Positions 34,019 to 45,618 of a stretch of DNA of 64,000 nucleotides are shown in pieces. Both the position numbers and the translations under genes were made by a program. The DNA comes from Ulota crispa. Lineage: Eukaryota; Streptophyta; Bryopsida; Orthotrichales; Orthotrichaceae. Positions within the stretch are counted from its first letter, which is position 1, and each line of letters begins with the position of its first letter. The notes beneath the pieces are model-generated. The model saw nothing but the letters and a program-made list of their open reading frames with translations. It searched no databases and was not told where the DNA came from. Location of the stretch: positions 12,734,002-12,798,001 of the forward strand of contig OY987242.1 of the NCBI GenBank assembly GCA_963920765.1. The letters run 5' to 3'.

Positions 34019-35868
34019 ATGTTAAAATACATTTTGAAAACTTGACCTTGACTCCAAGTGTGAAGCTCTTGAGGCTGTTTTTAAAAATAGGCCAATAACC
34101 AGCGTTGGGAGTATCAAATAGTATAAACCAGCCTCAAATTGGAATGTAAAGCCACCGCTAGGGGCAAACTTCCATCTTCAACTAGAATTGGTTACAGCGA
34201 TGCGCATTTTCCAATGTTGAAAAGTTCACATCCCAAAATCTTTGTGCTTCTTGCAAGAAACTTGTAAAAAAACACCATTTTCAACTTTCTTATTTTATTG
34301 TTTTCCATCACACTTCCATGTACATCTTTGTAACTCTTTTGTAGTTCTATGATCAACTTTCCGGTTCCTATCAAACAAAGAAAGTGTTACCCTTCTGAGT
34401 TACAACTGCAGAAGCCGTGATTTTCTTACATGCAAAGTCACAACCAACCCTATTTATTGTATGCAACTTTATGTTGTAGATTTTATGTTTGCGAACTTTT
34501 ACTGCCGATTCTAGCAAGTCAGGGGAGGAAACTGAGACAATGAGTTGAAAGGTTGGGCGAGGGGATGATGGGGGATAAGGACTAAGGCTTGTGGGGTATG
34601 AGAGAAGGGCGCAAAGCATGTTCCATGATGACCCAATGAGAAACCATGAGTTTTTTGAAGGTAGCTGTATGGAATAACGTCATTGATCAGCTACACCGCA
34701 TGTACCCCGGTGAAGTACAGTACAGTGCCCTTTCAACGAGTTCTTTGAAACTCAGCTAGCCATTATTTCAACTTCGTCAAACAACACAGTCCGGGAAGTT
34801 TTTTTAGTTTAACTGGCCAATATCCTACATTCTCTTGGACCAATCGATTATCTACAATAAACTCCTGGTTAAGCCTATAGAAAATAAGGAATGTTCTCTT
34901 TTTTTCCTCTAAAATGATTGGTTTTTTTCCTAAATTTTTGAGTTCAATTCGGCAATTCTCAAAATCAATCGGCTAACTTGTAACTAAATGCCGGTACTTC
35001 CCGTACATTGGTTAAACAATAATAAGTCCCATAACCTAACTAGTATTTTATTTCATTAATATGATATGTAGATATGTGACTTGAGATTGTTAGCATATGA
35101 CTTTGTGGGATCTTATTAATTTTGAAATGTTCAATTGCTATTCTTCATCAATGATTGTTGTTTAGCTAAATATCAAAAAACTCAAGAACTTGTTGAAAAG
35201 CATTATACAATCCAATAATCATAACCTTTGGATATTTCCAAGGGCAAGAGCATGGTATGCACTCTAGAGGGGTGCAAACATGAGCTCAAGGTTGGAGAAA
35301 ATTTAATAATAGTGATCATTTCTTTTTACATGTTGATTTTTGAAGAACAAGACAACAAATAGCAAGGGTTTGAGAGTTTTCCTCTACCATTGACTCATGT
35401 TTGTGCTCTACATTATTGCAAATTACAAAAGACCAATTTTTTTGAAGTGGCCATAGTGAGAGGAATGGCTTTTGTTTGTAATTACCTTACAGAAAATTGA
35501 TTGGCTTTAAAATCAACATTTGGTTTAGCTTTATTCAAATCACACAAAAATTTGGTCTAAAAAGAACAAATATGAACTATGTGTCGTACAAAATGACCTA
35601 GGTTGTATGACAACACCATATGTTTGTGCGTAGGGTTCAAACTCTAATATCATCATTACTTTCAATTTAGAAATTATAATTTAGACTTTGACTTGTTTAT
35701 GGTTTTTCCCATTTGTACATTAAGGCTACTCCTAAAAAGAATTGACCACTTGTTACTCCAACCATACAAAATTTCTACTGAGTTAAATATTTGAAATGTA
35801 TATCACTCAAACCCCAAGTTTTTGCTTGCCTAAGAAAAGTTTTTCACAAACAAGCACTAGTTTGAGCC
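34019..35868. other. Unassigned intergenic DNA
   Basis: No gene is supportable. TACAGTACAGTGCCC at about 34717-34731 resembles the terminus of Tc1-like foldback 1 (TA, CAGTGCCC) but has no inverted partner nearby, so it may be a solo end or chance. Confidence 0.3.
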
Positions 35869-35872
35869 TTAA

Positions 35873-36588
35873 CCCCTAAAGGATCAATTGTCCTCTCAGT
35901 GTACAAATGGGTTTTTGGGCATGTACCTATGGTTAAACTACTTTGTGTGATTTTTTGAAACTTTTATGGAAGATAGGGAATTCAAAGATCGAAGTGGGAA
36001 TGTAATTTTTTCTTCATTCTAACATTTATTGAAGAAGTAAAAAATGAATTTCTAGGAAAAGGTCCAGATCAGGCAACCCAAAAATTTCTTAAAAATTTCA
36101 TTAAAAAAAATAAAAACATGAAATAGGTTCTTTAGACTTATATATAGGTGGGGAGCTTTGAATCATTCAATTTTGATTGATGAGATGAAAGTTATGAGAA
36201 GTTTTTGCTTGTGGATAGGTATGGTTTCTCTCAAAATCATACCTACCAGCAAACAAAAACTTCTCATAACTTTCATCTCATCAATCAAAATTGAATGATT
36301 CAAAGCCCCCCACTTGTATATGAGTCCAAAGAACCTTTTTCATTTTTTTCATTTTTTTAATGCAATTTTTAAGAAATTTTTGGGCTGCCTGACCTGGATC
36401 TTTTCCTAGGAATTCATTATTAACTTCTTCAATAAATGTTAGAATGAAGAAGAAATTAAATGCCCACGTAGATCTTTGAATTCCCCATTTTTCATAAAAG
36501 TTTCAAAAAATCACGCAAAGTAGTCTAGCCATAGGTACATGCCCAAAATCCCATTTGTCCCCAAAAAGGGGGCTTGGTCCTTTAGGGG
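35873..36588. mobile_element. TTAA element, subfamily C, long foldback
   Basis: Perfect TTAA at 35869-35872 and 36589-36592. The whole 716 bp folds on itself: arms of about 350 bp meet at a small loop near 36225-36243 (GGTATGGTTTCTCTCAAAATCATACC region). The outer ends are CCCCTAAAGGATCAATTG and TTGGTCCTTTAGGGG. Transcription through it would give a long, nearly perfect double-stranded RNA. Confidence 0.85.
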
Positions 36589-36850
36589 TTAATCTAAACT
36601 CTAAACCACCTTAGTCCCCAAGCCTTGTAAGATAGTGTATCATCAATACATCAATAATGATATTTAATGAAATGTTATTTATGATTTTATTTACCCTATT
36701 CTTTGACTTGCTGTAATTTTCATTCAACTAATAAATTTTGTTCATTTTAATAATTATGTTGAATGCTATTTTAATGCACGCTAAATTAATGTAATTTTAA
36801 TTTAAAGTTTTTAATTGAAATTTAATTAATAAAGAGTGCTTGCATTAAAC

Positions 36851-36968
36851 ACCATATTCATTGAATTGGGAAAACCAGATTCTCAAATTGTACCCTAATG
36901 GTCGGTTTAAGTTGGTCAACTTAAACCGAAAATGTTACAAAATTCTCAATTTAATGAATATGATGTTG
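36851..36968. repeat. Short imperfect palindrome
   Basis: ACCATATTCATTGAATTGGGAA on the left mirrors TTCTCAATTTAATGAATATGATG on the right. The centre has a second stem, CGGTTTAAGTT pairing with AACTTAAACCG (about 36903-36930). It may be the remnant of a small MITE. Confidence 0.5.
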
Positions 36969-37380
36969 TTAACGTTTAATATTGAAATCACTAGTAGTGT
37001 TGCTGACATATAATGTTGCAATTTGAATTTGTGTTGCTAACACTAAATATCATCATTAGTGTAGTATTTTAATATTTTGTTTACTTATTTTTATTTGGTA
37101 GGGGAAGCAGACAACATAATGTTTTTAATGTGAGAATTTGTAGTACAATGGGATTACTCCACTTGATCATTTTGCAGACAATCACGGATGGATGGGGTAT
37201 TCTAATGAAAACTGAGGCCCATTTCCAAGATATACAGTACCCAGATATTCAAAAAATTGTATTATAGAACTCATCACAGAGACTGGCCTTTTGCAGGTTG
37301 CAGCACTGTTTAGATGTTTCCATTATTGCAACAGGACTGAATGATTGGGATGGGACACCGGCTGATCGCCTTAGGATTAA

Positions 37381-38107
37381 CCCTTAAAGGACGGGCCTAC
37401 AACCATGGATTTTTCATGGAATTGCAATCATTTTTTGGAGTTGTTTTGGCAATGCAATCAACATCAAAATTCAGTATTATAATTTTAGTAGAAGAAGGTA
37501 TGTGCATACTACATGTATAAAAAATATTCATAAATTTTGGTGAAAATTTGAAAGTATTGTAATTTTTTGAAGCAAATGCTACAGAAATTCATATAAATTA
37601 CAAAATGTATTAAATTATGTCAAATTTTGATTGTGGATGTGGATCATGATGAAGATCATCATGATGGAATTTCTCTTCCCATGTTGGTAAAATTAGAAAA
37701 AGTAACCATTCCGTGGTAATAGGTACTCAACTTGTGACAGTAATAAAATTTTCAAAACTTAAATTTTTTCAAAATCTTAAAACACAAGGAGAAACTAGAT
37801 TTAGTAAACTTTCTATAGCTTTTTATGCTCAAACTAAAAACACATCATTTTAATAACTTAAATTGAGTTTTGGTAAAAAGATCCTCAGAATTCAAAATAC
37901 ACTACACGGTGGTGCATCTTTACTACTCAATTGGCAATTGGGACCCTTTTGTGAACATTGTGCATGCTAAAGCTATCTATCTACATGCTCTAGAATTGCA
38001 CTATTCACATCCCAACGGAATCTTAGATGAAAAACAGTGTTATTCCACTTTGAGAGCACTTTTCAGTCATCCAAAAGCCACAAAATGGCTCCTGCCATGT
38101 TTAAGGG
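37381..38107 (+). mobile_element. TTAA element, subfamily H
   Basis: TTAA at 37377-37380 and 38108-38111. The ends are CCCTTAAAGGACGGGCC and ATGTTTAAGGG; only the first ten bases are clearly inverted. The 727-bp interior matches no other copy in the window. The frame at 37870-38121 runs across the right terminus and is not considered a gene. Confidence 0.62.
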
Positions 38108-38228
38108 TTAAAGGATATTGACAGATTGAGCAAACCAATTTTATTATTCATATGTAACATTATTAATCCATGCAAATGGGGTGACTTTAGAGCATTATGT
38201 AATTGAAACAAGGGTGGTTTGCTAGTAT

Positions 38229-39105
38229 CCCCTAAAGGACCTTGGAATTTCCTGAGCTTCTAGGAATTTGCTCTAATTTGAATAAAAAAACCAACCTTTA
38301 GATAAGTTGTATCAATTCTTTTTGAATTGTAACCGTATTAAATCAAACTAAACATGATAGAGATCACATTAAAAGAAAAACACAACAATATCTCTCATGG
38401 ATTGAAAGATTATAATGTTTGATAATGAGGGTGTTAACCCCTAAAGGATTGAGTGTGCCACTACGACCAATACAATACGGGGTATTTTTCTTGTATTTGG
38501 AATGGATCCACACCTCTACTACATTTGAGATCAACAAAGAAGTTGGAGAATAGATCAAACCGGTTCTAGTGAGTTACTTGAGATCCCAAAATAAAATTTC
38601 TTATTGGTAGCAAATACCAATAATATGGCATATATACTATGCCCTATGGTCCTTTAAGGGTTAAAACTGTGAAAGTGACTTGAAGTCTTTCAAGCTTCTT
38701 TACACATGTCAAATTTAAAAACTTTGTCACCAAAAAATATGAGGTTAAAGGGCTTAACAAGCATAGCCCCAATCAATTTTTGACTTCTCAAAATCTACTC
38801 TATAAATTTTTTAAATGAATTTCTAATGTGGTTTTTTCCCAAAGATCTAGTGTATTGAGGCTCATTCCCAAGAGCCCTCAACACTACATAAAGTCAAGAT
38901 TGCAATGGACACCAATGCACAAAATCTTGAATAGGAAAATCATAATCAATCATTTGCAAAATCAGATTGTTGAAGCTAAAACTAAACTTCAAAAAGAACT
39001 GTTCAAAAATATAAACTACTGAAAATAGTAATTTGGTAAGGTTTTATTAAACTTCAAAAATTGGTCAAGGACACATTCTGTCCTCCTGATCAAGTCCTTT
39101 AGGGG
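38229..39105 (+). mobile_element. TTAA-superfamily element, subfamily E, with GTAT duplication
   Basis: The left end CCCCTAAAGGACCTTGG is preceded by GTAT (38225-38228); the right end AAGTCCTTTAGGGG is followed by GTAT (39106-39109). So this copy is flanked by an exact non-canonical 4-bp duplication rather than TTAA. The interior matches the E copies at 15095 and 31441. A subfamily B element (38438-38660) is nested inside. Confidence 0.7.
38438..38660 (+). mobile_element. TTAA element, subfamily B, nested in subfamily E
   Basis: TTAA at 38434-38437 and 38661-38664 flanks 223 bp starting CCCCTAAAGGATTGAG and ending GGTCCTTTAAGGG. The host reads GAGGGTG, TTAA, then AACTGTGAAAGTGACTT around it; the E copy at 31441 has the same sequence with a single TTAA (31645-31648) and no insert. 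This occupied/empty pair defines the element edges and its target duplication. Confidence 0.88.
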
Positions 39106-39125
39106 GTATGGTCTTGAATGTTTAA

Positions 39126-40060
39126 CCTCTAGGACCAAGCTTTTTTTTCTTTTTTTTTGGTGTGAAAGTCATTAAAAACTGCCACTTTGGGGGAATAAGT
39201 AGAAAGGAAGCATAATTTTTTTTTAATAAAAATCTAAAAATCCAATCGGAGAATCTTGCCCAAGACTACAGGAGGTACTTGTGGAAAAAAAATCAACTCA
39301 TTTTAGATAGAGAGGAGTAAGACATTGACATCTAAAGTAGAAAAAAAAACCCCCCCTTCCTACCAAAAAGTTTTAGAAGCCTTTGACTGCTCTTATAACA
39401 AAAAAAATACTTTACATAAAGTTAGGATTTAATTGTTCCATGTAGAAGACCAAGTTATGCATGTGTGGAAGAATTTTCAAATGACTTGGAGGTGCACAAC
39501 ATATTTCAAAAAATCTTGAATGTTGGAAGGTCCTGAAATTTGCAATTACACTAGGCAAAATTGGAAGTTGTGTAAAAAATTCAAAAAACTGAATTATAGT
39601 AATCTAAACAACCAAAATCTAGGACTCTTAGTCCACTATAGCTTGGAAAAAAAATCAAAAAACAAATACTCAAATTGCTCAAAAAAATCAAAATACCAAA
39701 TTTTACAAGAGACAAAAGGAATGGAGGATTGGGAGTCCCTCAAGACAAGCTCCTTCCATTCAACTCCCCTTTGCCCAAGTGTCTACACCTTGTGCTCATA
39801 AGGGCTAACTCCCTTTGGAGTCAACACCCACTTACAAAGAAAGGCCTTGCCCAAATTGCCCCTCCTCTTGTAGTTTTGATAAATTCTTGCAAAACTTCTT
39901 TGTTGAATGTCAAAATGATGAAAACATTAGATGGCCACATAGGTCTTTGTACTCTCCACCTTCAATAAAAGTTTCAAAAAATCACACAAAGTAGTTTAGC
40001 CAAAGGTACATGCTCGATTTCTTCCATTTGTCCCCCAAGGGGACAATGGTCCTTTAGAGG
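39126..40060 (+). mobile_element. TTAA element, subfamily D
   Basis: TTAA at 39122-39125 and 40061-40064. The ends are CCTCTAGGACCAAGC and ATGGTCCTTTAGAGG: the left has lost AAA but both carry the same C-to-T change (CCTCT/AGAGG). The body matches the D copy at 25828 along its length. Confidence 0.78.
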
Positions 40061-40179
40061 TTAACTCCTCAAAGCTTTGGGTATCTCAAAAAAGATAAAA
40101 TATGGGGACCCATTTTGTCTCATGCAACATTTTGGAGTTAACCCATACATGTCATAGGTTTTCAAAAGTACCTTGTTGA

Positions 40180-40460
40180 GTGTAACATTGAGTACAACAA
40201 ATGGGAATGCTAAATTGTGAGCAGGGATCCACAAACCATGAGCCAAGAGCCTAGATATTTTATCAAAATGTTAAATTTCACCTATAAATGTGTACATAGG
40301 GCCTTGTAATTATGCAATATAAACATTCATCTCTTGGAAACTTGCTATTCTTAAAGATTTTCCATTAACTTTGAGCTCAAAACTGATTTAAGCTCACAAA
40401 ATCTTAACTCACCACTCATGGGCTCACCATTTTATGTTCACAAAATAGTGTCGCCCCCAT
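40180..40460. repeat. Left arm of a 3.5-kb inverted repeat
   Basis: GAATGCTAAATTGTGAGC, GAGCCTAGATATTTTATCAA, GTACATAGGGCC and TTTGTGAGC-type blocks here recur in reverse order and strand at 43470-43720. The space between is filled largely by the D element at 40881-42780. Removing that leaves an inverted repeat of about 1.6 kb, probably an older transposon. Confidence 0.55.
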
Positions 40461-40880
40461 GGATAAACATTTTGATTTAGCTGATGATACAATATATATT
40501 TTTCTTTTATCAAGGGGTGAGTTTTGATTAGAAGTATTTCATTTTTAGTATTTTTGAATGCAACCGTATTCATTTTACCTTGATAAGCTCTTGAGGCACT
40601 TGAGGGTAGGAAGCAAATAATGTGATTTCAAAAGAAAATCAAAATAATAGACTTTTTAATATAAGGTGAAGAAGACAAGCTAGGAAACCTTTCGAACTTA
40701 TTCTAACTTGTGAAGAAAAGTTTACAAACTAATCTTTTGCAGATTAATTGTCATTTAAAGGCAAATTTGAAAGCAGATTTTTCCATCCCATTTGGGAAAT
40801 GTAAGCCATCCAACTTCATTCCAAGTTTATTTAAAGCCTGATTGTTTTACAAAAACTTTATTAAATATTTCTCTTCTTAA

Positions 40881-42780
40881 CCCGTAAAGGAACAAGCCCT
40901 TTTTTCTTTGAAAATCACTAAAAATTGCCACTTTTGGGGGAGTGAGCAAAAAGGTAGGAAAAAAAGTTTTTTTGAAAACACAACCGGAAAATCTTGCTCT
41001 AGACTATGGGAGGTACTTGTGGGAAAATTTTCAGCTCATTCTAGAAGTAGAGTGAGGTATTGACATCTGAAGTGAAAAAAAAAAGCTTTTTTCCTTGCTA
41101 CCCAAAAATTTCAGAAGCCTTTGACAGCTCCTATATCAAAAAAGTTGCTCTATGCAAAGTTGAGGTTTTTTTTTTTTTTTTCCATGTAGAAGACCAAGTT
41201 AGTTAAATTTGGGAGAATTCTCAAATGAATTGAATGTATGAATCATACTTTGTGAACTCTTGCAATGCCGTAAGGCCATGAAATTTGCATATACACTAAG
41301 CAAAATTGGAGGATTTGTGTAAAATTACGAAATCTGAATTACTTTGATCCAAACAGTGAAAACCAAGGAATCTTAGTCTACTACAACTTGGGAAAAAAAA
41401 ATCAATAGAAAAAAAACACAAAGAGCTCAAAAAAGTAAAGTAACAAATTTTACAAGGGGCAAAAAGAATGGAGGTTTGGGAGTCCCATACCTACTAGCAA
41501 GCTAAAGCTTCTCATAACTTTCATCTCATAAATCAAAATTGAATGATTTCAAGATTTCCACATTTGCATAAATCTAAAAAACCAATTTTAGATTTTTATT
41601 TAAAAAAAATGCAATTTTGATTTTTTTTTGTGTAGTTGCCTCTTGGGTGGATCACTCTTAGTAAGTTGGGTACCCCACGTGCGGCGAGTGGGTAATTTTT
41701 AGGGGGCTATTTTTTTTTGGCTAAATATAAGGGTCCCTATAATTATATAATTTGGCCAAATGACCTATTTTAGGGCACTCTTTAGTTACTTATAAAGGCT
41801 AGACAATTCTTTTTTTCCTAGGCTATTTTATTTATAAAAAAAAGCATGGATTGTTAAGCAAAGTGACGTTTTAGGGGTTTAACCTTTAAAGGACCAAGCT
41901 ACTATAATACATAGTATGTATGGTGCTGTATAATTGGCATTTGCTACCAACAAAAAGCTTTAATTTGGGATCTAAACTACCTCACTAGAACATCTTTGAT
42001 CTATATTCTAGCTTCTTTGTTGATCTCAATTGTAATAAAGGTGTGAATGCACTCCAAATACAAGAAAAATACCCCGTATTGTATTGGTTGCAAAGGGTTG
42101 CTTGGTTCTTTAGGGGTTAATGCACCATAGTCTTATAAGCAAGATAAAAACAAAGAGCATATTCTTAAAAAAACATACTATGATATAACTTCTAGAGTGC
42201 ATAAGTAACTAAACTTCAAATCAAAGCAAGTGAACAATCTTCATTTACATGTATGTATTATGCAAGAAAATTTAGTCATTCTTGTAATCATCAATCTCAT
42301 TTTTCATCTAGTAACACTTGGCACCTTGTACACCACCTTGTTAGACTAAATATAGTAACTGCCATAGGATACCCCACATCTTTGGTCCCTTCATTACTTG
42401 TACTAATAATAAATATCCTAAGTTTGTTTTCACCCTATATTACTTATACGGAATGTAGCCCTTATAATGTACCCTTTACTAGTTCTAATTTTGTTATAAT
42501 TTTTAGCTGAAAGCAATAAACCCCTCCCTATATTATGCCACATGCTAAATCTAAAATGTGGTAAGTTATCCACCCGGGGTTGCTTGCCGTCCCCCTTTTT
42601 CAGAAATTCATGCATAACTTCTTCAATAAAAGTTGGAATGAAGAAAAAATTAGATGTCCATGTAGATCTTTGAATGCCCCACCTCCAATAAAAGTTTCAA
42701 AAAATTTCAAAGATTAGATTAGCTATAGGTACATGCCCAAAATCCATTTGTCCCCCGAGGGGGCAGTTGGTCCTTTAGGA
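40881..42780 (+). mobile_element. TTAA element, subfamily D, with internal insertions
   Basis: TTAA at 40877-40880 and 42781-42784. The ends are CCCGTAAAGGAACAAGCCC and TTGGTCCTTTAGGA. D sequence is continuous over 40881 to about 41640 and from about 42590 to the right end. The roughly 940 bp between (edges near GCCTCTTGGGTGGAT and ATCCACCCGGGGTTGC) is foreign to D and itself holds a subfamily B copy (41883-42116). Positions 41500-41630 match a C-type arm. Confidence 0.7.
41883..42116 (-). mobile_element. TTAA element, subfamily B (reversed), nested in D
   Basis: TTAA at 41879-41882 and 42117-42120. The ends are CCTTTAAAGGACCAAGC and CTTGGTTCTTTAGGGG. The B landmarks appear reversed (TACAAGAAAAATACCCCGTA, CTTCTTTGTTGATCTCAA). 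Just to its left TTTTAGGGGTT could be the right end of another copy sharing the same TTAA. Confidence 0.78.
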
Positions 42781-43469
42781 TTAAGAATAAATTAATGTTT
42801 ATTTAGCCTCTACGGAAAATAATGTGCTAGTGCTTTCACCCAAAAAAAGACTTGCTTTATGGGGGTGCATAAAGAATTTAGTGAGTTTTAAAGAATAAAA
42901 CGCATTTCTCTCACTTTCAATGTTGACCCCAACCAATTTGATTTACCACAACTTGCATTGTAATTGTATTGACAATAAGACAAATTGGTTTTACAAAGAA
43001 CTTGGACTTCTTCCTCTACATTCAGTTGTCTCTAACAGTACTACCTTACAAACAATTGACCCCTTCTGATTTGCGTTTAGTTAGGTAGAAGTTGTTCAAT
43101 AATTTGTATCGAAAATGTCACAAGTTCTTATAAGTCATTGGAAATTTGAGTACTTGCCTACCAAACAACCACTAACACTACTGTATGAACATTATAGGAG
43201 TTGAAATATTGTAAACAAAAAAAAAAAAAAAACAATTTTTGTTTCTTTAAAAACCACAAGAATAACCTAATGAGGATTTTATTTTTATTTTGGCAAGTAA
43301 TAGAGGTTTGTTAATATCAACACTGCTCCACAAGTTAAACAACAAGAGCAAGAATATGTTTATTTAAACTTAAGAATACATCTGTAAGGTGAAAACTTGT
43401 TCAATTGTGGAAGCTAAAAGTTGTGAGCTCCACCTACGGAATCAAGGAGAGCACTTACCATTCACATCC

Positions 43470-43720
43470 ATGTGGCATGGAATGACATTATTTTGTGAGC
43501 GTAAAACAATGGTCATGAACAGTGAGCCAAGAATTTTATGAATGGGAACAAAATTTGAGCTCAAAATTAATGAAAAAACAAAAAAACATTTCTTTCAGGA
43601 AAAGAAAATTAAAAATGCACAATTATAGGGCCCTATGTACGGGGTTCCAGGTAAAATTTAGTATTTTGATAAAAAAATCTAGGCTCAAGGTATAGCATTC
43701 CTCATGTGATATGATTAGAT
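43470..43720. repeat. Right arm of the 3.5-kb inverted repeat
   Basis: This is the partner of 40180-40460: ATTTTGTGAGC, GAGCCAAGAATTTTATGAA, GGGCCCTATGTAC, GTATTTTGATAAAAAAATCT, AGGCTCAAGG and TAGCATTCC are the reverse complements of blocks there, in mirrored order. Confidence 0.55.
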
Positions 43721-44220
43721 GTCAAGTGTACCAAGCTACCCATGTCCATGCTGCGTGACTTAGGAGAACCACCAAGAGACTGTTCTTTCACAATGGTCAA
43801 ATAGACCAACTTTACTCGTCTTGAAAGCTCTCCCTCTCATGATATAAACATTATATTTCTACAAAAGTTTCTTTCTTGAGAAATCTCTAATGTACTATCA
43901 TGTCACAGATTGTTCCCTCAATAAAAACTCTTTCAGCTAAATATATAAACTTCGTCTTCTTCCTTCTCCTCTCTTTCTTTTTCTTTTCCCTTATCCCTTT
44001 CTTTGATTTATACCAAAAGAAGAGTAATGGTAATTCATTTGAGACTTTTTCTTACCTCAGGTCAACAGCATGTCCCACTCAGTTAAAAGAGCAGACCCCA
44101 AGGTTTGAAGCAACAACAATAGAGGAGAGCTCAAGGGAGGACTTTTTCTAGGAGCTTTTCATCAGAAGTACCACCCACGATCCGAGTAATTCTCGTTGAA
44201 AGATAAAGGGGCTCCCTTAA

Positions 44221-44578
44221 CCCGTAAAGGACTGACCCCAAACCTGTGGCTTAGACCCAAGAGAGTGTGCATTGTTCATGGGCAGTGAATAGCCTGTGGC
44301 ATGTGTCCAAGAGAGATAGTATTCTCCTCAAAAGAAGGAAAAGTCAATAGTGTATCCTACCCTCACAAAAAGGGCAGCAAGGACCTTGTACATCTTTTTA
44401 CAAATTGGTGTTTTAAAAAATATGAAGGCATTGAAAGTAGCTATTTTTGGCATTCAGTGATGTGACACATCTCTATGACCAGTATTAAGAAAAAAATTTG
44501 ATTTTTTTTTTTTTTCCCACCCTCGGGTGTGTTTTCGGCATTGAAAGAACGACTTTCGTCCTCTTGGACGGTTAAAGG
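44221..44578 (+). mobile_element. TTAA element, subfamily A
   Basis: TTAA at 44217-44220 and 44579-44582. The left end is CCCGTAAAGGACTGACC. The right end is CTTGGACGGTTAAAGG, which contains an extra TTAA (44572-44575). The interior follows the A pattern (GTCAATAGTGTAT, CCTCACAAAAAGGGCAGCAA, AGCTATTTTTGGCATTCAGT, CACATCTCTATGACC). Confidence 0.72.
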
Positions 44579-44582
44579 TTAA

Positions 44583-45304
44583 AAGAAGGAAATCATGTAC
44601 TCATTCAGAGCTTTGCTTTGCCTTTGATTGAGTCAGCTTTGGTTTTTTGAACATGATCAATGCATAACACACCCTTATCTACTACTTATACCATGTACAA
44701 CAGGCCCAACTACTAGCTTATCCTGGATGGCCCTTTTTTTCACACAAAGAGCATGCGTCATGAGAAAGACCCAGGACGCTCCCTACAAAGGGTCATGTCG
44801 GAGGGTGACGGATCAAAGAGGCTGGCAACAGGTCACTGTAGAAACTGGAGCACTTCACACGCTACACAAGAGAACGTATAATAACATGTCCGTCTCTCTA
44901 GAAATATCATCATGCAGTGCAGGGGTTACATCAGACTCGCCATTTTTCCTACCCAAAGCTGTTTATAAAGCTTTTTCGATAGGTAAGCCATCCAATCCTC
45001 CTCACAGCAGGCCCACATTTTGAGGACATGGAGGAGCGGTGGAGAGCTCTTATGACGTGATAGGCTTCCACTAGGTCTTAACTCAACATCCCAAAACCTT
45101 TAATCCAAATATCTCAACATTCCAAAACCTTCAATCCAAATATCCCATCTGTATACAGCAATGCTACTCCACCGTTACCAACAAAAACTGTGCCATGATC
45201 GAGTTTATCTAGCAAAAGTTCTTCTCTCCTATGTAACACCTTGACAATTCTTCTCCAATATTAGACCAAACCTGTCTCTATAACTGTACATGCCAAAATA
45301 TACA
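44583..45304. other. Unassigned DNA with a short tandem duplication
   Basis: The frame at 44628-45023 has no recognisable domain. At about 45085-45150 a 31-bp unit (CCAAAACCTTTAATCCAAAT and following bases) is repeated twice with two changes. Nothing else could be assigned. Confidence 0.35.
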
Positions 45305-45618
45305 GGGGAAATTTCATGGGTACCCTTGAAGTTAGCAATATTTTCTTAGATACCCTTGCTTTTCAGAAATATCACAAATATCGTTGGACCAAAATTATTA
45401 GGTATTTGTTCTATTGTGCATGTCTCTTTCTTCTCCCTTTGTGCGCACGCATAACAAGAAAGAAGTATTGTGTGCACTGTGCACAAAGAGAGAAGGGAAG
45501 TGATATGCATAACAAAACAAAAGCCTAGATTTTTTGGTCCAAGGATATGTGATATTTCTGAAAAAACAAGGGTATCTATGACAATATTGCAAACTTTAGG
45601 GGTATCCATGAGATTTTC
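45305..45618. mobile_element. Foldback MITE family P, copy 2
   Basis: A 314-bp hairpin: GGGGAAATTTCATGGGTACC, CTTTTCAGAAATATCACAAA, GTTGGACCAAAA and CTTTGTGCGCACGCATAACA are mirrored on the right to GGGGTATCCATGAGATTTTC. The centre contains GTGTGCACTGTGCAC. An (AT)n(AC)n microsatellite follows at 45618-45643. It provides the uninterrupted form of the P copy at 19153. Confidence 0.7.

Noticed and set aside
4408..42784. Repeated CCCTAAA/TTTAGGG-like strings as interstitial telomere repeats
   Set aside because: They occur singly, always beside TTAA at element edges and paired in inverted orientation 0.2-1.9 kb apart, never as a tandem TTTAGGG run.
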